A program made the translations under genes and the position numbers. The notes below the pieces were generated by a model that was given only the letters and a program-made list of their open reading frames with translations, was not told where the DNA came from and did not search any database. Below, piece by piece: positions 60,790 through 64,000 of a stretch of DNA of 64,000 nt. Origin of the DNA: Thiofilum sp. (GTDB lineage Bacteria; Pseudomonadota; Gammaproteobacteria; Thiotrichales; Thiotrichaceae); contig NZ_JADJTF010000001.1 in the NCBI RefSeq assembly GCF_016711335.1, forward strand, positions 2,852,001 through 2,916,000, written 5' to 3'. How positions within the stretch are numbered: position 1 is the first letter of the stretch; each line of letters starts with the position of its first letter.

Positions 60790-61905
60790 TTAAAAAACGG
60801 GTAAACCGCAAATCGCTTTGCCGATAAAATCATAGAGTACATCAGAAGTAGGGGCCATAATGGCAGCCGCTCTGGCATCACGGAAGTGGCGTTCAATGCC
60901 TAAATCTTTACGGAAGGCTGCTCCGCCACACACCCGCATCGCCGCATCGGTGACTTCTAAGGCAGCTTCGGCGGCACTGGCTTTTACTTCCATGACTCGC
61001 AGCATGGCATCCGCCCGCCCCGTGCTTAACGCCGTTAGAGTATCATCACGCAAAGTACGTGCCTGATCCGCCCGAATGCGTGCTTTAGCTAAATAGGCGC
61101 GTATGGTGGGCAAATCCGCTAAAGTACTATCCAAATGTTGTAATTTATTACCGCTAACATGCTGGATAGCTCCCGCTAATGCGCCCTCCATCAAGCCAAT
61201 AGAGCATGATGCATTCAGTACCGCAAAAACAGGCAATACGGTATTGATCATAACATCAAAGCCTGCACCATCAGCCCCTAGTAAGTCCGCTTCAGTAACT
61301 TTTAAGTGGGCACAACGCATAGGTGCGGAAGCATTACCTCGCAAGCCTAAACCATCATAGGTTTTGGTAATCGTTAACCCCTCAGCGCGAGCATCCACTA
61401 GCCATAGTGAGGATGCACCTTCTGCTTGAGCAGGACGTGAAGACCAAATATAGGAGTGTACTTCACCGGCTGAGGTTACCATCGTTTTGGAGCAGTTTAG
61501 TAAGTAGCCTTCCTGTACCTTTTCGGCTGTACCTAGAGGAGCCCAGAAATGGCTACGCGAGCCGCTCTCAGACCATGCCAGCGTAGATACATGTTGTCCT
61601 AAGGCAACTTTGCGGCGTATTTCATCACTGGCGAACTGTTCAATAACCGCATTGGCTGCATAGTGCATGGTCACTACCATAGCGGTAGAGGCGCAATGCG
61701 TGGCAATACGTTCAATAACCGTCGCCGCTTCTGCTAATCCGAGTCCCATTCCGCCCATAGATTGAGAGGTGGTCAGACCCAATAAACCAGAGGCCCCTAA
61801 TGCATCCAATGCAGCGCGTGGAAAGCGTGCTTGTTGGTCGATTTCATGGGCTTGAGGGGCAATAATATCGCGAATAATGCTGTCTAGCGTTTCAATAAAA
61901 GGCAT
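60790..61905 (-). CDS. Acyl-CoA dehydrogenase-family flavoprotein (SfnB/DszC-like)
   Basis: The 371-residue protein has ACAD-fold blocks: LTTSQSMGGMGLGLAEAATV, STLAWSESGSRSHFWAPL, KTMVTSAGEVHSYIWSSR, GLRGNASAPMRC, and the C-terminal GIERHFRDARAAAIMAPTSD. The C-terminal motif lacks the Glu-Gly catalytic block of true acyl-CoA dehydrogenases and resembles FMN monooxygenases acting on sulfur compounds. It is first of a three-gene operon. A role in organosulfur or thiol oxidation is inference. Confidence 0.82.
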   Translation of the reverse strand: MPFIETLDSIIRDIIAPQAHEIDQQARFPRAALDALGASGLLGLTTSQSMGGMGLGLAEAATVIERIATHCASTAMVVTMHYAANAVIEQFASDEIRRKVALGQHVSTLAWSESGSRSHFWAPLGTAEKVQEGYLLNCSKTMVTSAGEVHSYIWSSRPAQAEGASSLWLVDARAEGLTITKTYDGLGLRGNASAPMRCAHLKVTEADLLGADGAGFDVMINTVLPVFAVLNASCSIGLMEGALAGAIQHVSGNKLQHLDSTLADLPTIRAYLAKARIRADQARTLRDDTLTALSTGRADAMLRVMEVKASAAEAALEVTDAAMRVCGGAAFRKDLGIERHFRDARAAAIMAPTSDVLYDFIGKAICGLPVF

Positions 61906-61915
61906 AGTTTGGTAC

Positions 61916-62146
61916 TCATGGAGGGTAAGCGTTATGGCTAATGCGGAAAAAATGACAAGGTGAAAGTACTAGGTAAGCCCCCCTACTGCAAGTGCCCTCA
62001 CTAGCAAAATAGTGAGATAGAGTGAGTGGGGGTGGGAGCAGGGTGATTAAAAAAACTATGACCATTACTGCTATGATCAGTAATGCTAAAAGAGGGTAAT
62101 TAACAGTAAACCAGAGCGCACGCGCCACTGGAGGGGAGAGATTCAT
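61916..62146 (-). CDS. Possible small single-helix membrane protein
   Basis: The 76-residue frame has one hydrophobic segment (YPLLALLIIAVMVIVFLITL) near the N-terminus. No good ribosome site precedes the ATG, and the C-terminal half has no recognisable features. It could be a membrane peptide expressed with the downstream operon, or chance. The gap from here to 62332 otherwise holds only the hairpin at 62282. Confidence 0.35.
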   Translation of the reverse strand: MNLSPPVARALWFTVNYPLLALLIIAVMVIVFLITLLPPPLTLSHYFASEGTCSRGAYLVLSPCHFFRISHNAYPP

Positions 62147-62281
62147 TGTAAAGGGAGAATATCCTTACCTAAGCATGAATGAAGTTTTACTCCACTTAAT
62201 CTAGGTGTGCAAGAGGATTTTTTATGGTGGTATGGTTGGATTTTGCGGCTTTTAGATTCTGCTAGCTCACCATTTGCATGT

Positions 62282-62319
62282 TAGCCTAGGACTCAAACGT
62301 TAGTCTGAGTCCTAGGCTA
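62282..62319. terminator. Perfect 14-bp hairpin after the cadherin-repeat gene
   Basis: TAGCCTAGGACTCA and TGAGTCCTAGGCTA are fully complementary around a 10-base loop. It lies 13 bases beyond the stop of the minus-strand gene. There is no T-run, so it may act with Rho or as an mRNA 3' end stabiliser. Confidence 0.65.
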
Positions 62320-62332
62320 CTTAAGGGATTAA

Positions 62333-64000
62333 TTAAAGACTGCCATTAACAATATAATTTTGTGAGCGGGTGCTATTAGCAGGATGCATAATCACATTGA
62401 ACACAATCACATTCACATCATTATTAGGGCCTGCAAAGATCACGTCACCATCAAGGTTGAGATCAGCTTTTGCATAGCCTGCATTAATATAGTTAGAGTT
62501 TAATGAAGTATTGGCGGGGGCTAATAAAACATTGCTTAAGACTAGGCTAGTATCATTATTAGGACCATTGGCAATGACTTGATTATCAACATTAGCATCA
62601 CCTGCCCAGAGTTGAATATCACCGGATTTAGTCAAGATACCCTCGTTTTGACTCAACACTCCCTTGGTAAAGTCAATCACATTAATCGCATCCAACAAAC
62701 TAACCGTATTTTTAGTTCTAATCCCTAAATGATTGCGGTGACGAATAGCCAGATAGTAGCTACCTAAAGCAACCGTATTAAGACTTAATAAGTTACCTGT
62801 GACCGGATCAACCACATCACCATCACGTTGTAGAATGCTCGGAATGCTGAGTAAGATCTGATTAGGATTAAGCGGTGAGCGTAATTCAACTAATACCCAA
62901 TCGACAGGGGCGTTATTACCCGTGATACTTAATAAGCTACTAGAGATACTTTCTAAGCCTAAGGAGCCAACTAAATTGGTATAGGGTTGTAGAGTGGGAA
63001 TCAGACCTTTGGCTCTTAGACCATCACCCATTAATGTGGTGGACTCATCATAACTGCCTTGCAGGAATGCTTTAATTTGTAGCCTGAGATTAATCAGTAC
63101 TTTGGTCACGGTGATACTAAGCGCTTGGGTATCTGTACCGCCCTTGCCATCGCTAGCCTGTACCGTGACTTCATAAATATTGTCACCATTAGCATCACCC
63201 GGCGCACCTAATAAGCTACCTAGTAGAGTAGAACCATAATTGGGTGCAGTAATAAAGCGTAGTACTCCAGTAGCACTATCAATAGTAAGTTTCGCTGCAT
63301 CCGCTCCACCAATAATACTAAAGGTGATGGTATCAGCATCAGGGTCAGTAGCGGTGACAATCGTAACCGCCGTGGTTTTTTCAGGAATGCTAATAGAGGC
63401 GGTTACACCTCCACCGTTACTGGTAATCACAGGCGGCTGGTTTTCAGACAGATTAGTGATGGTAATACTTAGGTTTTGAGTATCTATTCCACCTTTACCA
63501 TCGGATGCTTGGACGGTGACATTGTAAATATTATCAGCCCCCACATCGGTAGGGTTTTCAAAGTCGGGAGCGGTAATAAAAGTAAGTACCCCAGTACTAC
63601 TATTAATACTCAATTTGCTGGCATCACTCCCTCCACTAATGCTGTAGGTTAAAGTGTCATTATCGGGATCAATAGCCGTGACGGTTGTTACTGCGCTCGT
63701 ATTCTCTGGAATACTGATCGAAGCTGAGATACCTCCACCGTTGCTAGTAATGATAGGGGCTTCATTACTATTGGTAATAGTGATAGCCAGATTTTGAATA
63801 TCAGTACCTCCATTACCGTCAGAGACTTGTACTTGCAAGTCATACACATTATTCGCACCCGTGTCGGTAGGATTTTCAAAATTAGGAGCAGTGACAAAGG
63901 TGAGCACACCTGTACTGCTGTTAATAGTAAATTTGTTGGAATCAACCCCACCGCTAATACTATAAGTGAGAGTATCGTTGTCGGCATCGGTTGCTGTGAC
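62333..64000 (-). CDS. Cadherin-repeat surface protein with dockerin-like C-terminus (5' end outside window)
   Basis: The C-terminal 555 residues are visible; the frame continues open past the window edge. There are three visible cadherin-like repeats of about 100 residues with Ca2+ motifs (TDADNDTLTYSISGG, IDPDNDTLTYSISGG, TDPDADTITFSIIGG; VQVSDGNGGTD, VQASDGKGGID, VQASDGKGGTD). A unique region follows, and two dockerin-like Asp/Asn loops sit near the end (GDANVDNQVIANGPNND and ADLNLDGDVIFAGPNND). It is probably a large secreted or surface adhesin. The last 100 residues may be a cohesin-binding or cell-attachment module. Repeats of similar DNA sequence are evident. Confidence 0.82.
   Translation of the reverse strand, partial: VTATDADNDTLTYSISGGVDSNKFTINSSTGVLTFVTAPNFENPTDTGANNVYDLQVQVSDGNGGTDIQNLAITITNSNEAPIITSNGGGISASISIPENTSAVTTVTAIDPDNDTLTYSISGGSDASKLSINSSTGVLTFITAPDFENPTDVGADNIYNVTVQASDGKGGIDTQNLSITITNLSENQPPVITSNGGGVTASISIPEKTTAVTIVTATDPDADTITFSIIGGADAAKLTIDSATGVLRFITAPNYGSTLLGSLLGAPGDANGDNIYEVTVQASDGKGGTDTQALSITVTKVLINLRLQIKAFLQGSYDESTTLMGDGLRAKGLIPTLQPYTNLVGSLGLESISSSLLSITGNNAPVDWVLVELRSPLNPNQILLSIPSILQRDGDVVDPVTGNLLSLNTVALGSYYLAIRHRNHLGIRTKNTVSLLDAINVIDFTKGVLSQNEGILTKSGDIQLWAGDANVDNQVIANGPNNDTSLVLSNVLLAPANTSLNSNYINAGYAKADLNLDGDVIFAGPNNDVNVIVFNVIMHPANSTRSQNYIVNGSL

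Noticed and set aside
1..64000. tRNA or rRNA genes, insertion sequences with transposases, prophage
   Set aside because: I looked for tRNA cloverleaf signatures, rRNA, transposase DDE or integrase motifs and phage structural genes and saw none I could support.

Overview
The window reads as chromosome of a gammaproteobacterium of moderate G+C. Typical gamma-type housekeeping neighbourhoods support this: radC divergent from coaBC-dut, and aroA-cmk. The gene content points to a sulfur or hydrogen oxidiser, with an Isp-type [NiFe]-hydrogenase, a periplasmic DsrE-like protein, two double-thioredoxin proteins and a TusA-ferritin protein. A Thiothrix/Thiolinea-like member of the Thiotrichales is my best guess, from general resemblance only.

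Layout. 0-5.2 kb: the tail of a LuxR-type regulator, a GlxA-type AraC regulator, and an amidase / AGCS symporter / D-amino-acid transaminase set. 5.3-26.2 kb: a Ter (TerD/TerC/TerB) stress system with its nucleoside-metabolite module (CitE-like lyase, StiP-like protein, HAD phosphatase, PRTase-TRSP, ATP-grasp) and a TerD-trypsin fusion. It is interrupted by an A+T-rich nuclease-like gene, a VapBC-type toxin-antitoxin pair, dbpA and a complete hydrogenase operon (protease, HupH-like, small subunit, Isp1, Isp2, large subunit) with hypC. Copies of a ~110 bp inverted-repeat element lie at both ends of the hydrogenase operon. 26.3-29.7 kb: two paralogous double-thioredoxin proteins, a DsrE-like protein and a Uma2-type nuclease. 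29.9-34.1 kb: an operon of a 3-TM protein, a zinc ribbon and a large CHAT-NTPase-TPR protein. 34.2-42.4 kb: dut, coaBC, radC, an LplT-Aas fusion, an epimerase and small secreted proteins.

42.4-48.7 kb is a defence or accessory island. It holds an Rpn-type nuclease, an RHH antitoxin with a truncated ParE toxin, a compact four-gene cassette (unknown helical protein, QueC-like PP-loop enzyme, XRE-ImmA/IrrE metallopeptidase, PIN-like protein) and an XisH/XisI pair. The cassette is the best candidate here for a poorly described system. 48.9-64 kb: aroA-cmk, threonine aldolase, MltB, secreted proteins, an N-acyltransferase/methyltransferase pair, a HAD phosphatase, a DUF1499 protein, the third repeat copy, an acyl-CoA-dehydrogenase / PhnD-like / TusA-ferritin operon, and the C-terminal part of a large cadherin-repeat protein with a dockerin-like end that runs off the window.

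All family calls come from reading motifs in the sequence. No database search was run.
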